DNA from: Cytobacillus sp. FSL H8-0458 | GTDB lineage: Bacteria > Bacillota > Bacilli > Bacillales > Cytobacillaceae | DNA length: 64,000 bases | Assembly: GCF_038002165.1 (NCBI RefSeq) | Contig: NZ_JBBOBR010000002.1 | Location: 480,196-544,195, forward strand | Direction of reading: 5' to 3' | In this document: one piece after another, positions 8,907 to 18,207 of the stretch | How the letters are laid out: every line of letters begins with the position of its first letter | Position numbering within the stretch: position 1 is the stretch's first letter | Position numbers and translations under genes: made by a program | The notes under the pieces: model-generated | What the model was told of the DNA's origin: nothing | The model's database searches: none | Seen by the model: only the letters and a program-made list of their open reading frames with translations

Positions 8907-8937
8907 AAGGCACCTTTACATGGGGTAAAGGTGCCTT
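8907..8937. terminator. Bidirectional terminator between convergent genes
   Basis: Perfect 13-bp arms AAGGCACCTTTAC and GTAAAGGTGCCTT with a five-base loop, flanked by T-rich sequence on one side and A-rich on the other. It serves the YfcC-family gene and the converging SleB-like gene, whose stop codon is five bases away. Confidence 0.9.
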
Positions 8938-8941
8938 TAAT

Positions 8942-9559
8942 TTAATAGGCAAAATTATGATTGCCGATCTGTTTTATCACTGGACGGGTGAAAATCCATT
9001 GATCTGTAGCTGTATAAGGATTGTAATAATAGACGGCACCGCCCGTGGGGTCCCATCCATCAAAAGCATCTTTTACTGCCTGATAAGCTTCGGCATCAGG
9101 CTGCAGCCAGTACTGTCCATCATTCACAGCTGTAATGGCATTCTTTTGGAATATTACATTGGAGAGTGTATCCGGAAATTCATTTGACTCCATACGATTG
9201 AGAACGACAGCGGCAACTGCCACCTGGCCTTCATAGCTTTCCCCGCGCGCTTCCCCATAAACGACATGTGCCAGCATGTCCACATTCCTAAGCATTTCTG
9301 CTGTGTTAACTCCTACAATACCATCAGCTGCTAAACCGAAATCATATTGAAAGTTTCTAACGGCGTTCTCTGTTACCATTCCATAATACCCTGTATGGTC
9401 TGTATTAAAATAACCAAGCTTTTGTAATGCTGATTGAATATATGTAACCTCCGGACCTGCAGAGCCACTCTTTAAAACAGCAGCATCTGCTTTCGGCTGG
9501 CTGAAGCTCAATACAAATACCATTGCGGCAGCTGCCGCAATCCACTTTATGTAATTCAT
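8942..9559 (-). CDS. SleB-family cell wall hydrolase with peptidoglycan-binding domain
   Basis: 205 residues. A signal peptide (1-26, ending FSQPKADA) precedes a PG_binding_1 domain at about 30-85 (GSAGPEVTYIQSALQKLGYFN). A Hydrolase_2 (SleB/CwlJ-type) catalytic domain at about 95-205 contains VYGEARGESYEGQVAVAAVVLNR, whose first Glu is the likely catalytic acid. SleB is a lytic transglycosylase acting on spore cortex. This paralogue is shorter than SleB (about 300 residues) and is more like the YkvT group, so it could act on cortex or on vegetative wall. No ypeB-like partner lies beside it. GAGGAG precedes the ATG. No sporulation promoter could be assigned with confidence. Confidence 0.85.
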   Translation of the reverse strand: MNYIKWIAAAAAMVFVLSFSQPKADAAVLKSGSAGPEVTYIQSALQKLGYFNTDHTGYYGMVTENAVRNFQYDFGLAADGIVGVNTAEMLRNVDMLAHVVYGEARGESYEGQVAVAAVVLNRMESNEFPDTLSNVIFQKNAITAVNDGQYWLQPDAEAYQAVKDAFDGWDPTGGAVYYYNPYTATDQWIFTRPVIKQIGNHNFAY

Positions 9560-9715
9560 TTGAACACTCCTCTTTATGTTTTTTAGAACTCAACTGCCCT
9601 CCTTTTAATAAAGTCATATGTTCACCTTTACTTGTTTCCCTATAGGTTTAATTAGAAAACTCGTTCAAATGGTTTAATTTTCCGGATAGTGCAAAAGGAC
9701 AGGCGGGTAAAAGAA

Positions 9716-9745
9716 AAAAGCCGCTCTCTACAAAGAAGAACGGCT
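9716..9745 (-). terminator. Terminator of the chemoreceptor gene
   Basis: GAGCCGTTCT pairs imperfectly with AGAGCGGCT on the minus strand, followed by TTTTTTCTTTT. It lies six bases after the stop codon. Confidence 0.75.
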
Positions 9746-9751
9746 CCCCAT

Positions 9752-11497
9752 TTATAATTTAAACTTCTCCACGGACTGTTCCAGCTGTTTAGAAAGACTG
9801 CTCAGCTGAAGGGTCAGCTCTGAAATCTTTTCTACCGCATTCTCCTGCTGGTCTGTTGAGGCTGCGACCTCCCGGGAAATTTGTGCTGTGTCTTTAGATA
9901 GACCCGCAAATTCATCAATGGATGCAGAAATCTCTTCTGATCCGGCAGAGAGCTCTTCTGTTACAGCAGAAACCTCCTGGATTTCCCCGGTAACTCCTTC
10001 AACCGCATGCAGAATCTGATTGAATTTCTCGCCGGCGCTATTGACCAGAACAGTGCCTTCTTCAACTTTGCCTGAGCTCGCATGCATATTTCCGACTGCC
10101 TGTTCAATGGATAATCTGAAGTGATTTAGCTTTTCTGCAATTTGTGCAGCAGATGCTTTGGAGCCTTCTGCCAGCTTTTTAACCTCCTGGGATACAACGG
10201 CGAAGCCTTTGCCATGTTCGCCTGCCCTTGCTGCTTCAATGGCTGCATTTAATGAAAGCAGATTGGTTTGCTCCGCTATGCCGGATATCAGATTCACGAT
10301 ATCTTCAATTTCACTGGCCTGGGTACCCAGTTCTTCTATAAATACGGAAGATTCGTTTACAGTTTTTTTAATCTCATTGATCTGCCGAATAATGGACTGA
10401 ATTTCATCAAATCCTTCTTTTACCTGCTGTGCAACTGTATTGGATTGTTCACTTACATCCGTTGAAGCCTCCGCAATGCGCTGAATGCCTATTGCCATTT
10501 CTTCTATTGCTTTTGCAGATTCCTCGCTTCGGATCAGCTGTGTATCAGTAGCCCCTGCCACTTCCTGAATCCCTCTGACAATCAGGCTGCTGGCCTGGCT
10601 GATTTCTTCCATCTTGTTTTCTATTTTACCCGAGGAGATCAGGAGTGCTTCTGAAGATGCTTTTATATCTTCAACCATTACTTTTGTATGATGCGTCATT
10701 TTTTTGAATGACTCTGTCACATGTCTAATTTCATCATTCCCTTTTACTTTAATCGAACTTGCCTTCTCTTCTGCTCCGCGAAGATCGCCATCAGCCATTA
10801 ATTGAGCGGCTGAACTGATGCTTTGCAGCGGATGCAGTCTTCTTTTGACGAACCAGGCCAGAATGGTAACCACGGCAAGGATTAACAGTATATTTATCAC
10901 CAGGTTCATCGGCAGCACTTCCAGGAGTACTTGATCTGAAATGCTGTTAACATTCTCTGCATTAATATCGACACCCAATATCCCGATTACTTTTCCATCT
11001 GATTTAATGGGTACGAATGCTGAAAGATAGTCTCCATATTCCGGATCATGAACGATCGGTGAACTTGATGCTTTTCCATCCAGGACAGGAGAAATATCTT
11101 CATATGTTGTAGCCGTTGTCGGTGTTTTAATGTCTGCAGCAATATCGGAGCCCTTCGGCAGGCCATCAACCATTATAAAGAGTTCTTTCTTGTCGGAATC
11201 AGCCATTAAAGTATATACGTAAAACGCGCCTGTCTTCTCGCGAAAATCATTCAGCTGTTCCCTAAGGTCCCAATAGGTTTCCGACTGATTGGGATTCTTT
11301 AAAAAATCATCATATTTTTCGGTATCCATCTTCGAAGCAATATTGTCTGCAATGCTTAAACTAAAATTTTCAATCGAGGACTCTACAGAATTTTTCGTGC
11401 TTAAGTAGAGCATTGCAATATTACCGAGTAATACAATTGCCATTCCAAGAGCCATGACCAATGCAATTCTAGCGCTGAGCTTTTTCATATATTTCAC
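9752..11497 (-). CDS. Membrane methyl-accepting chemotaxis protein
   Basis: 581 residues with the classical receptor layout. A first membrane segment lies at about 9-31 and an extracellular Cache-type sensor at about 32-190 ([21 protein letters not shown] and [19 protein letters not shown]). A second membrane segment follows at about 197-217 ([17 protein letters not shown]), then HAMP (about 218-275) and a long coiled-coil signalling domain. The conserved hairpin tip is [21 protein letters not shown], the region that contacts CheA and CheW. The ligand is unknown; the Cache fold suggests small organic acids or amino acids. It is a single gene bounded by a terminator. It lies upstream, in transcriptional direction, of no chemotaxis operon in this window, so it feeds a chemotaxis array encoded elsewhere. 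Confidence 0.92.
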   Translation of the reverse strand: MKYMKKLSARIALVMALGMAIVLLGNIAMLYLSTKNSVESSIENFSLSIADNIASKMDTEKYDDFLKNPNQSETYWDLREQLNDFREKTGAFYVYTLMADSDKKELFIMVDGLPKGSDIAADIKTPTTATTYEDISPVLDGKASSSPIVHDPEYGDYLSAFVPIKSDGKVIGILGVDINAENVNSISDQVLLEVLPMNLVINILLILAVVTILAWFVKRRLHPLQSISSAAQLMADGDLRGAEEKASSIKVKGNDEIRHVTESFKKMTHHTKVMVEDIKASSEALLISSGKIENKMEEISQASSLIVRGIQEVAGATDTQLIRSEESAKAIEEMAIGIQRIAEASTDVSEQSNTVAQQVKEGFDEIQSIIRQINEIKKTVNESSVFIEELGTQASEIEDIVNLISGIAEQTNLLSLNAAIEAARAGEHGKGFAVVSQEVKKLAEGSKASAAQIAEKLNHFRLSIEQAVGNMHASSGKVEEGTVLVNSAGEKFNQILHAVEGVTGEIQEVSAVTEELSAGSEEISASIDEFAGLSKDTAQISREVAASTDQQENAVEKISELTLQLSSLSKQLEQSVEKFKL

Positions 11498-11608
11498 TCC
11501 ATTAGTAAATATTTCATATATGAATTATAACTTTTAACCTGGTTAAATAGCACTAGAAAAATCAGGAAAAACAAAAATACTGAAACCATTCCGGCTCCAG
11601 CATCTCTC

Positions 11609-12802
11609 TTAATCTATCATCATCTTTAAAAAACTCTCGCCTTCCTCAGTCGCAGGCAGTCCAAAGAACTCGCTGAATGTCGCCCCAACGTCAGCCATCG
11701 AATTACGTTTTCCGAGGTTAACCGGTTTTATCCGCTTACCGGCTGCTAGTATTGGAACGTATTCTCTCGTATGGTTGGAGTGTCCGATGGTCGGGTCGTT
11801 GCCATGGTCAGCCATGATAATAATTAGATCCTCCTCTGCCATCTTGGGCAGGAATTCTGCGAGCCACTGGTCGGTTGTATTCAGCAGTCTCGCATACCAT
11901 TCTGTATCTTCCGCATGTCCTGCCAGGTCTGTTTCCTGTACATTTACCAGAAATGCCGCATCCTCTTTTTCTTCTAAATAGGCACTCTCCAAAGCTTGTA
12001 ATACTTTTTCAGTATCGACAATTGGTTCTGCAGGCCCTTCCCCATGCAAAACATCTGCCGTTTTGCCAATCCGATGGACTTTGAGGCCATGCCGGGCAGC
12101 GATCATCGGAAATTGTCCGTCTATGTTTACGCCGTAGCCCATGTGATAGACTTCATAGCCTTTGCCGTACACCTTGGCTTTTGGGGCATCCACTCCCCAC
12201 TGGTCTGGATTTTTTTCATGTACAACTGACAGGATATGTTCAATGGTTGTATAGGGTCCTCCAAACGCAATGACCCGGCTGGTGTCAACATTCTGGCGGA
12301 CAACTTTCCCGACTTCCTTTAATTCCCGGAAAGGCATTTTATTAAAATCAGCAGTTAAATTGATGATGTTTCCCAGTGAGGACTCAAGATTATCCCCGAT
12401 GACACAGGCACCATTCACTAATAGCACCGGCCGGTCATTCCATGGGTATTCAACCTCGTAGCCTGCTTCAGTTAATGCCTTGGCCAGATGTGGATGAATA
12501 TCTTTCATCAGTCTTTTATTCGAGCGCTTCGGGCAGCTCCCGGCAATTTCCTGGTGCCCGAGGTATGTGTCTGCCCCGTAATGGGCCAATGCCGAGAAGC
12601 CGTAAGCATTGGCAGGGGCTTCCTTCCCATCCACAAGCGCCCCCAGCCCAAGCCTATATAAAGTTGGGATTTCTAAAAAATCAGCCGATTCCCGGATATG
12701 CTTATAGGTATTGGCTCTGCAGTCAGAAGGGCTGAACTCTCCGCAATCCTCCATTGCACCGATGCCAAAGCTGTCAATCACCAGCAGAATTGCTTTTGCC
12801 AT
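11609..12802 (-). CDS. yhfW: YhfW, phosphopentomutase-like metalloenzyme
   Basis: About 397 residues from ATG (MAKAILL), with GAGGAAG nine bases upstream inside the end of yhfX. A GTG three codons earlier is too close to that site. It belongs to the alkaline phosphatase/phosphopentomutase superfamily: the metal-binding start ILLVIDSFGIGAMEDCGEF and the C-terminal IIMADHGNDPTIGHSNHTREYVPIL match the two metal-site halves of DeoB. It differs from true DeoB in its surroundings, since no deoC or pupG lies nearby, and it matches E. coli YhfW. The reaction is unknown, possibly isomerisation of a phosphorylated intermediate. It is last in the yhf operon, two bases after the yhfX stop, and no clear terminator follows. 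Confidence 0.8.
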   Translation of the reverse strand: MAKAILLVIDSFGIGAMEDCGEFSPSDCRANTYKHIRESADFLEIPTLYRLGLGALVDGKEAPANAYGFSALAHYGADTYLGHQEIAGSCPKRSNKRLMKDIHPHLAKALTEAGYEVEYPWNDRPVLLVNGACVIGDNLESSLGNIINLTADFNKMPFRELKEVGKVVRQNVDTSRVIAFGGPYTTIEHILSVVHEKNPDQWGVDAPKAKVYGKGYEVYHMGYGVNIDGQFPMIAARHGLKVHRIGKTADVLHGEGPAEPIVDTEKVLQALESAYLEEKEDAAFLVNVQETDLAGHAEDTEWYARLLNTTDQWLAEFLPKMAEEDLIIIMADHGNDPTIGHSNHTREYVPILAAGKRIKPVNLGKRNSMADVGATFSEFFGLPATEEGESFLKMMID

Positions 12803-12804
12803 CC

Positions 12805-13965
12805 TTACCACTTCCTCTCAAAGTGAACCAGTTCCGGCTTTCCGCTTTGAATTCCTTTTACCAGGGCAATATGGGCCCTAGTGACGAACACCTGTGTACG
12901 GAAAGAGAAAACGGCTGTATCTCCTTCAGAAATCTGAAAGCCGTTCGGTTTCTCAATCGCACCATAATAGTCAATCGCTTCAGGAGCCGGCTCGATTGCT
13001 TTTACATATTGCTTCAAAATGTCTTTTTCATTGTTACCGACCAGACACCCGGTTAAATGGGAGCGTCCGTAGTAGCCGCCGCCGATAACATAATAATGCT
13101 CCTGATCCTGGTGGGACACTTCCGTTACATATACAATGGCAGGTTTCTCGGGGAGATCCCGGTACGCATGCAGCGGGGTCGTTCCGGTAAGGGCATGTCC
13201 CGGTTCTCCATGAGTTACACCCTGTTCTGCCAGGAAAGGTATGGTTTCGCAGCTAGTCGCACTTGGACCGTTTACCTGCTTTACTGTAATGCCCTTTTTC
13301 TCCAGAGTCTCTTTTGCTTTTAAAAGGGTTTTAAAATTAGGAGTCGGCTCCATGCTTTTCTTATCATTAGATAGCTGAAAGTTCGGGAAGGTTGTGACGC
13401 CTGCTACATTAATCCCGGGAAGCCCGGCTAGTTCGGGAAGTTCTTCATCCAGCTTTTCCAATCGAAAGCCGCCCTGCTGTCCGGGATAAATCATATCGCC
13501 TTCTGCATACACCCTGAGAAGTACATCCTGCATCTTTCCTGACTGAACAGCCGCTTCAGAAAGCTGTCTGGCACGTGCAAGGGAAAATAGGGTAATGACC
13601 TCAGGATTCCATGACAGCACTTCCTGCCACTGATTTTTTCCCGGCTGGACCAGGTGGCCGACGTTCCCCATTTTTACGCCGCCTTCTGCCAGTGTTTTGG
13701 CTTCGTCGAATTCAACAGCAACCGCCTTTTCGATGCCGTGCTCTGCAATAAACTGGCCTATAAACGGAAGCCTTCCAAGCTGCTTGCTCATGAAATAAAG
13801 CGTAAAGTCATGGTTTTTTGCCGTTTCTGCCAGAGCTGCTACATTCTCTCCGAGTATATCGAGGTCAATCACGTACGTATTCGGGGGTATCTGCCCGCTT
13901 TGATGGAGGGTGACACCTGATTGAATCAGCTTAGGATTTCTGCGCTTTGTTACATCTAAAAACAT
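12805..13965 (-). CDS. yhfX: YhfX, alanine racemase-like PLP enzyme
   Basis: 386 residues. The N-terminal half is a PLP-binding TIM barrel of the alanine racemase fold (fold type III). It starts with TYVIDLDILGENVAALAETA and contains LYFMSKQLGR, where Lys61 is the probable Schiff-base lysine. The C-terminal part (FSFRTQVFVTRAHIALVKGI) is unlike the beta domain of housekeeping Alr. It matches E. coli YhfX, an uncharacterised member of the yhf cluster, so racemisation or another amino-acid reaction is possible but unproven. GGGGGGA precedes the ATG. It is 27 bases downstream of yhfS, and its TAA sits two bases before the yhfW start codon. Confidence 0.82.
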   Translation of the reverse strand: MFLDVTKRRNPKLIQSGVTLHQSGQIPPNTYVIDLDILGENVAALAETAKNHDFTLYFMSKQLGRLPFIGQFIAEHGIEKAVAVEFDEAKTLAEGGVKMGNVGHLVQPGKNQWQEVLSWNPEVITLFSLARARQLSEAAVQSGKMQDVLLRVYAEGDMIYPGQQGGFRLEKLDEELPELAGLPGINVAGVTTFPNFQLSNDKKSMEPTPNFKTLLKAKETLEKKGITVKQVNGPSATSCETIPFLAEQGVTHGEPGHALTGTTPLHAYRDLPEKPAIVYVTEVSHQDQEHYYVIGGGYYGRSHLTGCLVGNNEKDILKQYVKAIEPAPEAIDYYGAIEKPNGFQISEGDTAVFSFRTQVFVTRAHIALVKGIQSGKPELVHFERKW

Positions 13966-13992
13966 GGAAGTTCCCCCCTTTATTTACGGGTA

Positions 13993-15135
13993 TCAACGAT
14001 GCTGCACTTCTTTTGCAAGAGGTATCACTTTTTCAAGAATGCCGATGATCGTGTCCGCTCCTGATTTCATCGGATTGATGCGCAGTCCATAATCCTTCAG
14101 CTCAGGCTGTGCTTCCAAAAAGCTGCCGGAAACGCGGTAAATCATCGGAATGATTTCATATTTTGATTCCGCCCCAACCGGATGGGTGGCCGCCCCATGC
14201 TCATCACTGATGCTGATCACGCTTTGGGCGATTGGATCTTCCAGCTCTACAATGACGTTTTTGGATTGGGCATTCGTCATGTAGGCGGCTCGTATTCCTT
14301 TCACAGCGCCTTCATTCAGACGGCGGCAAAGCTCTTCCACCTGTTCATTCTGAATAGCCAGTGAGACAGGCGCGAAGGTCATCATTCTTAAAAGCTCCAT
14401 GGCTTCGTAGCCCTGTACCTGGCCTCCGCCCGAGTAGTTATAGTGATGCACCCGTTCGATGGCTTCTTTTTTGCCGGCAATGACTGCAATTCCTTCCGGC
14501 CCGAGAAGCTTAAATCCGGAAAAAGTTGAGTAATCCGCTCCTAATTCCACGCCAATTCCCTTTGTCTTCAATGCGCAATAATTGTCATCCACGACGATAG
14601 GAAGATCCGGGCGTTCTTCCTTCACAGCTTTGATGACTTCGGCCAATTGGTAATGATCTGCAGGCTGCTGACGGGCATGCTGAATATAGAAAACTTTAGG
14701 ATTTTGATTAGTTCTGATGGCCGTTCTTACTTCCTCAAGATGGTTGTAATCTGCCTGGACTGTTTTGATGCCTAAGATTCTTAACGTTTCCTTTGTCGTC
14801 GTATAAACAGGGGCCGTGTGAATAAACATTTCATCTCCAGGAGACAGAAGCATGCTTAGAATATTGCGGATCGCACCTGTTCCGGCTCCCCTGACAAGGG
14901 CACAGTCTTCTGTTTCAAAGAAATCAGCCAGAACTCTTTCCACAAGATATGTCTGTTCCGGACGCTTATATGTTGGAGAAACTCCAAGGTCTCCCATCGA
15001 TAGAAATTGCCTGCCTTTGAAATGGCGGCTCATTCTGTCGACCAGTTTGAATTGTTTTTCCTGTGCTTCCTGTATCGATAAGCTCGGCAAAACCGAATTT
15101 GCGTACTTTAATTGGGCTCTGTTGTATGTGGACAC
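13993..15135 (-). CDS. yhfS: YhfS, PLP-dependent aminotransferase-like protein
   Basis: 380 residues, fold type I PLP enzyme. CALVRGAGTGAIRNIL (about 78-93) resembles the phosphate-binding loop and IVVDDNYCALKTKG holds the conserved Asp. YSTFSGFKLLGPEG places the Schiff-base lysine at Lys209. It matches E. coli YhfS, for which I know no established reaction. It starts with GTG: the TAG of php overlaps this GTG by one base (TAGTG), and AGGGAG lies ahead of it, so translation is probably coupled. Together with the racemase-like YhfX, it implies that the pathway substrate carries an amino group (inference). Confidence 0.82.
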   Translation of the reverse strand: MSTYNRAQLKYANSVLPSLSIQEAQEKQFKLVDRMSRHFKGRQFLSMGDLGVSPTYKRPEQTYLVERVLADFFETEDCALVRGAGTGAIRNILSMLLSPGDEMFIHTAPVYTTTKETLRILGIKTVQADYNHLEEVRTAIRTNQNPKVFYIQHARQQPADHYQLAEVIKAVKEERPDLPIVVDDNYCALKTKGIGVELGADYSTFSGFKLLGPEGIAVIAGKKEAIERVHHYNYSGGGQVQGYEAMELLRMMTFAPVSLAIQNEQVEELCRRLNEGAVKGIRAAYMTNAQSKNVIVELEDPIAQSVISISDEHGAATHPVGAESKYEIIPMIYRVSGSFLEAQPELKDYGLRINPMKSGADTIIGILEKVIPLAKEVQHR

Positions 15136-16052
15136 TATGATCGCTCCCTTATTGAAAAAGCTCTGGATGGATTAACGGTCAGAAATTGATGAAGGATGCT
15201 TTCCGGCACTCCGGATTTCTTCAATACTGGAATAAACGTCTCAAGCACAAGACCGTAGCCCGGACCTCCGTGCTTCTTCCAATGCGATTTGCGGGTTAAG
15301 TCAGCTGATAGAAGTATTTGCTTTTCATATCCGCGGTTTATAAAATCAAGAAGAAAGTCAGCTCTTTCTTCATCGGGACGGTAATTATTTTTTCCAATCG
15401 TATCAAACGCGATATAGGCACCTGTTTCCAAAACAGCGAGAACTTCGTCTTTATTCGGGTTGAGATCCTGATGGCCGATGATGATCTGATCAGTTGGAAG
15501 GCCATACTTCGTCAGCAGCTGAACCTGTTCAAGCCCTAGTGTTCCGAGTGTTGTATGGGTTGTCACTGGAAGGCCGGTTTCGGCACCGGCCATAGCGGCA
15601 CCAATTAAAAGCTCACGTTCAATCGGCTTCATTTCATTTTTGCTTGTGCCCACTTCCCCGATGACACCCGGCAGTATGCCTGTATCCCCGATTCCTTCCG
15701 TTGCCTCTTTGATAAAATGCTGTGCAAACTGCTCCGCTTTCCAGCCGTCTGCAAAATCCGGGATATAAGGATCTTTATAAAAGCCTGTGCATGTAATAAG
15801 GTGAACCCCGGTTGCCTCGCTCAGCCTTTTTAGCACAAGAGCATCCCGGCCCATGCCGTCATTTGTCACTTCAACCATGGACCTTCCGCCGAGACGATAG
15901 AAATCCTCCAGTTCCTCATGCATGCCCTGTTCATCATCCAGAATCGTATCCGGATCTTTTTTTACTCTCGAAAGATCAATGGAGAGATGCTCGTGAGCCG
16001 AGCAAATCCCCAATTCTTCCGGAGTAATTTTTCCAAGTACGGTTTGTATCAT
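15135..16052 (-). CDS. php: Phosphotriesterase homology protein (Php/YhfV)
   Basis: 305 residues, amidohydrolase superfamily, same length class as E. coli Php. The binuclear metal site is complete. His20 and His22 lie in SAHEHLSID. Glu133 in GVIGEVGTS occupies the place of the carboxylated lysine of true phosphotriesterases, as is typical of Php. His166 lies in VTTHTTLG, His194 in IIGHQDLN and Asp251 in LLSADLTRKS. Relatives act as lactonases or phosphoesterases; the natural substrate here is unknown. It sits between yhfT (28 bases upstream) and yhfS (one-base overlap), inside the yhf operon, so hydrolysis of a lactone or phosphoester intermediate is the likely step. Confidence 0.88.
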   Translation of the reverse strand: MIQTVLGKITPEELGICSAHEHLSIDLSRVKKDPDTILDDEQGMHEELEDFYRLGGRSMVEVTNDGMGRDALVLKRLSEATGVHLITCTGFYKDPYIPDFADGWKAEQFAQHFIKEATEGIGDTGILPGVIGEVGTSKNEMKPIERELLIGAAMAGAETGLPVTTHTTLGTLGLEQVQLLTKYGLPTDQIIIGHQDLNPNKDEVLAVLETGAYIAFDTIGKNNYRPDEERADFLLDFINRGYEKQILLSADLTRKSHWKKHGGPGYGLVLETFIPVLKKSGVPESILHQFLTVNPSRAFSIRERS

Positions 16053-16080
16053 GGCTGTCCGCTCCGTTCTCTTTGTTTTT

Positions 16081-17373
16081 TTACTGAGGTATGTTCATGA
16101 TGCCTAGTGCTACCAGGATATTGGCTATGATACCGACTGCAATGGCACCCACAGGGCCGACCGCAATGCGGACAATCGGGCGTCCTGCTGCTTCATTCAG
16201 CAGATAAAATCCGGCAATGAAGAAGAATCCGAACCCTGGTGCAATCGCATTGGCAGCGTTCGCTCCGCCGATTAATAGTGCTACTTCCAAAAGCTTGGTC
16301 ATCGCACTGCGGATATTTTCCCCGGAATTACGGACACCGGGATATTTATCAAGGAATCTTGCAATTGAACTTAATAGCATAACTTCTATGAAAATAATAA
16401 TGACACCGCCGATTAAGGCTACCCAAACATTCGGGGAGAAAAATCCGACGACGAAGATGAGTGTGAATCCGACCGGGCTGTATACACCTGTTGCGATCGC
16501 TGTACTGGCGACAAGCGGAATAAAGCCGAGCGCACGGGCAGCCGCAGCAATTCCGGCATCTGTTGCTTTGCCCTCTGCTAATAGATTTAGAGAGATCGGA
16601 TCTCCTGCCATGATCCATAGATTCGTAGCAGCTGCAATAAGACCGCCAATAATCATAAAGAACACGACATTTTTTCTGATTTTAGCCACTTTATCACTGA
16701 ATACAGCAGCAAGGTCGATGGAGGAGCCTTCTTCAGATTTTTCCTTCATGGCAAAAACAAGCAGGAAGATCATTCCTGTAATAAGGGCCATTCCTTCCTG
16801 GTTCAGTGTTACTGTAGTGCCTGAAATCGTCAGAACTCCGCTTTCATTCAGCCAGACAGCGAGCTGTCGGATCAATGCGGAAACGATAAATGTAATGACC
16901 CCTTTTTTCACGCTGAACTGCATGGCAACCGCAAGCGCCGGGAATGCCATAAAGGTAACGACGACCGGTGTTCCAACCGCTCCCATAGCTTCAAGGAAAT
17001 TAAGCGGCAGGTAATCGAACAGCTTTACAAAGCCTTCGAGTCCGATTAACAGCCCTGCTCCATAAGCACCGCCAATTACAGCCGCAAGCGGTGTTCCCCA
17101 CTTATTTTTCGGCGTCAGCAATCCGATAATATCTGTTCCCAGCAGGATACTATGGACAAGAATGATACTGGCCGAGAGTGTAAAAGGTATTCCAAATCCG
17201 ATTACCAGGCCGAAACTCATCGCAAAGGCAGTAAAGGCAAGGTCCCGTCTCGTCATCCGGCCCTCCACATGTTCGGAAACAATAGGACGGAGTCCATCGT
17301 TGAAAACAGCAATGTTCATATTGGCCAAAACAGCAGCAACGGCACCGATCAGGATAATTAATGTCATTTCCAT
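16081..17373 (-). CDS. yhfT: YhfT, polytopic membrane protein, predicted transporter
   Basis: 430 residues with about 11 hydrophobic segments spread along the chain, starting with MEMTLIILIGAVAAVLANM. Conserved-looking stretches include FNDGLRPIVSEHVEGRMTRRDLAFTA near the N-terminus and GGANAANAIAPGFGFFFIAG near the C-terminus. It matches the YhfT family of E. coli, a membrane protein with no known substrate. As the only transporter in the operon it most likely imports the pathway substrate. The gene lies 27 bases downstream of yhfU. The early FNDGLRP and RDLAFTAFAMSFG segments recall EIIC-type permeases of the galactitol class, a resemblance noted by eye and not established. Confidence 0.82.
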   Translation of the reverse strand: MEMTLIILIGAVAAVLANMNIAVFNDGLRPIVSEHVEGRMTRRDLAFTAFAMSFGLVIGFGIPFTLSASIILVHSILLGTDIIGLLTPKNKWGTPLAAVIGGAYGAGLLIGLEGFVKLFDYLPLNFLEAMGAVGTPVVVTFMAFPALAVAMQFSVKKGVITFIVSALIRQLAVWLNESGVLTISGTTVTLNQEGMALITGMIFLLVFAMKEKSEEGSSIDLAAVFSDKVAKIRKNVVFFMIIGGLIAAATNLWIMAGDPISLNLLAEGKATDAGIAAAARALGFIPLVASTAIATGVYSPVGFTLIFVVGFFSPNVWVALIGGVIIIFIEVMLLSSIARFLDKYPGVRNSGENIRSAMTKLLEVALLIGGANAANAIAPGFGFFFIAGFYLLNEAAGRPIVRIAVGPVGAIAVGIIANILVALGIMNIPQ

Positions 17374-17400
17374 TTCTTTTTCCCCCTCAATTAAAATGGA

Positions 17401-17760
17401 TTAGCTTTTATTTTTTAAAGCTTTGATAATCATAGGCACTGCGGCTTCTTTGTGGTCAGCTGTGAATCCAAATGCCTTTTTTCCTTCACTGACAGCGGTT
17501 ACAATTTTCTCCTCAACAGGCTTTTTCCCCGGCATGGAAACCGTCTCGCAATTCGGCTTGCCGAGAAGGGCAATCGCCATGGCTAAAGCTCCGCCGCCTC
17601 CTGTGTGGCAGGCTCCTACATAATAATCTGCCTGTCCTGTCTTAACGGCCATCGCTGCTTCCAGATCGGATTTGACCATCGTTGTTATGCTGCTGTCAAT
17701 CTCCTTTATTAAACTCTCAATCTCTTTTTTATCAACCTGTCCGCCAACTACAATTTTCAT
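17401..17760 (-). CDS. yhfU: YhfU, DUF2620 protein
   Basis: 119 residues from ATG (MKIVVGGQVD), which has AAAGGAGG eight bases upstream; a longer reading frame upstream has no ribosome site. Residues 1-35 look like a beta-alpha unit, and GACHTGGGGALAMAIALLG (about 55-75) is the most distinctive motif. It corresponds to E. coli YhfU (DUF2620). Size and the start of the chain recall cytosolic EIIB-like domains, which would fit a YhfT/YhfU transport pair and a PRD protein next door, but the phosphocysteine of EIIB is not evident, so this is speculation. The upstream yhfY stop is one base from this start. Confidence 0.78.
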   Translation of the reverse strand: MKIVVGGQVDKKEIESLIKEIDSSITTMVKSDLEAAMAVKTGQADYYVGACHTGGGGALAMAIALLGKPNCETVSMPGKKPVEEKIVTAVSEGKKAFGFTADHKEAAVPMIIKALKNKS

Positions 17761-17761
17761 C

Positions 17762-18136
17762 TTAATTTCCTCCTTTGTTAATTTGCAGTACATTTGTGTA
17801 ATGTATGAGCAGAAAATCGATTTCCTCTTGGGGGAGCTGATTCTTCCATTGCTGCTGTACAAAATCGATTTCCTTCATTGCTGTGGATGCTTCCGGTGAC
17901 TGTTTGACTTCATCCAGCAGAGCAGGATGAGGAGCCTCCACCTGTTCACCCTTTTCAATTCTCGTCAGAGCTGTCGGCAAATGGGTGAAAAGCATTTCCG
18001 CCCCGTCTATGGCACCTTTTTTCAAATGCGACTGTAGTTGCATAAAAGCTAATGTCGTTATATCAGCGGCTTTTGTGCTGACAACAGACGAGCTTAATAG
18101 GATATCCATTCTTTCTTTGAGTTGGTGTATATCCAT
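17762..18136 (-). CDS. yhfY: YhfY, PRD-domain protein
   Basis: 124 residues consisting of a single PTS-regulation-like (PRD) helical domain, with the pattern LPTALTRIEKGEQVEAPHPALLDEV in the middle and PQEEIDFLLIHYTNVL at the end. The second segment resembles the conserved EIxyLxxHf PRD signature, and the His in LLIHYTN is a candidate for PTS-dependent phosphorylation. No DNA-binding domain is attached. It matches E. coli YhfY. GGAGGGG precedes the ATG. It is the first gene of the yhfYUT-php-SXW run, and a dyad matching the one upstream of yhfZ lies two bases from its ribosome site. Confidence 0.8.
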   Translation of the reverse strand: MDIHQLKERMDILLSSSVVSTKAADITTLAFMQLQSHLKKGAIDGAEMLFTHLPTALTRIEKGEQVEAPHPALLDEVKQSPEASTAMKEIDFVQQQWKNQLPQEEIDFLLIHYTNVLQINKGGN

Positions 18137-18151
18137 AATTTCATCCCCTCC

Positions 18152-18173
18152 AAAATACAGTATTTAGTATATT
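18152..18173. promoter_or_regulatory. Predicted YhfZ operator, yhfY promoter region
   Basis: On the minus strand AATATAC-N8-GTATTTT. This is one mismatch from the perfect dyad AATATAC-N8-GTATATT found upstream of yhfZ, with the same eight-base spacing and the same ACT before the second arm. A candidate -10 TATACT overlaps the left arm, so binding would block RNA polymerase. Confidence 0.6.
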
Positions 18174-18181
18174 AATGCTGC

Positions 18182-18207
18182 TAAGAAACTAGAACTTCAG
18201 TTTCTTA
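18182..18207. other. Palindrome overlapping the yhfZ stop codon
   Basis: Perfect nine-base arms TAAGAAACT and AGTTTCTTA with an eight-base loop. One arm includes the yhfZ TAA. No T tract follows on either strand. It could be an mRNA 3'-end hairpin or a further protein-binding site ahead of yhfY. Confidence 0.45.

Noticed and set aside
9405..9617. Cys-rich 70-codon ORF overlapping the SleB-like gene
   Set aside because: Shadow of the SleB-like gene in another frame.
11609..12802. Housekeeping phosphopentomutase (deoB)
   Set aside because: The operon partners are all yhf families and no nucleoside-catabolism gene is near, so YhfW fits better.
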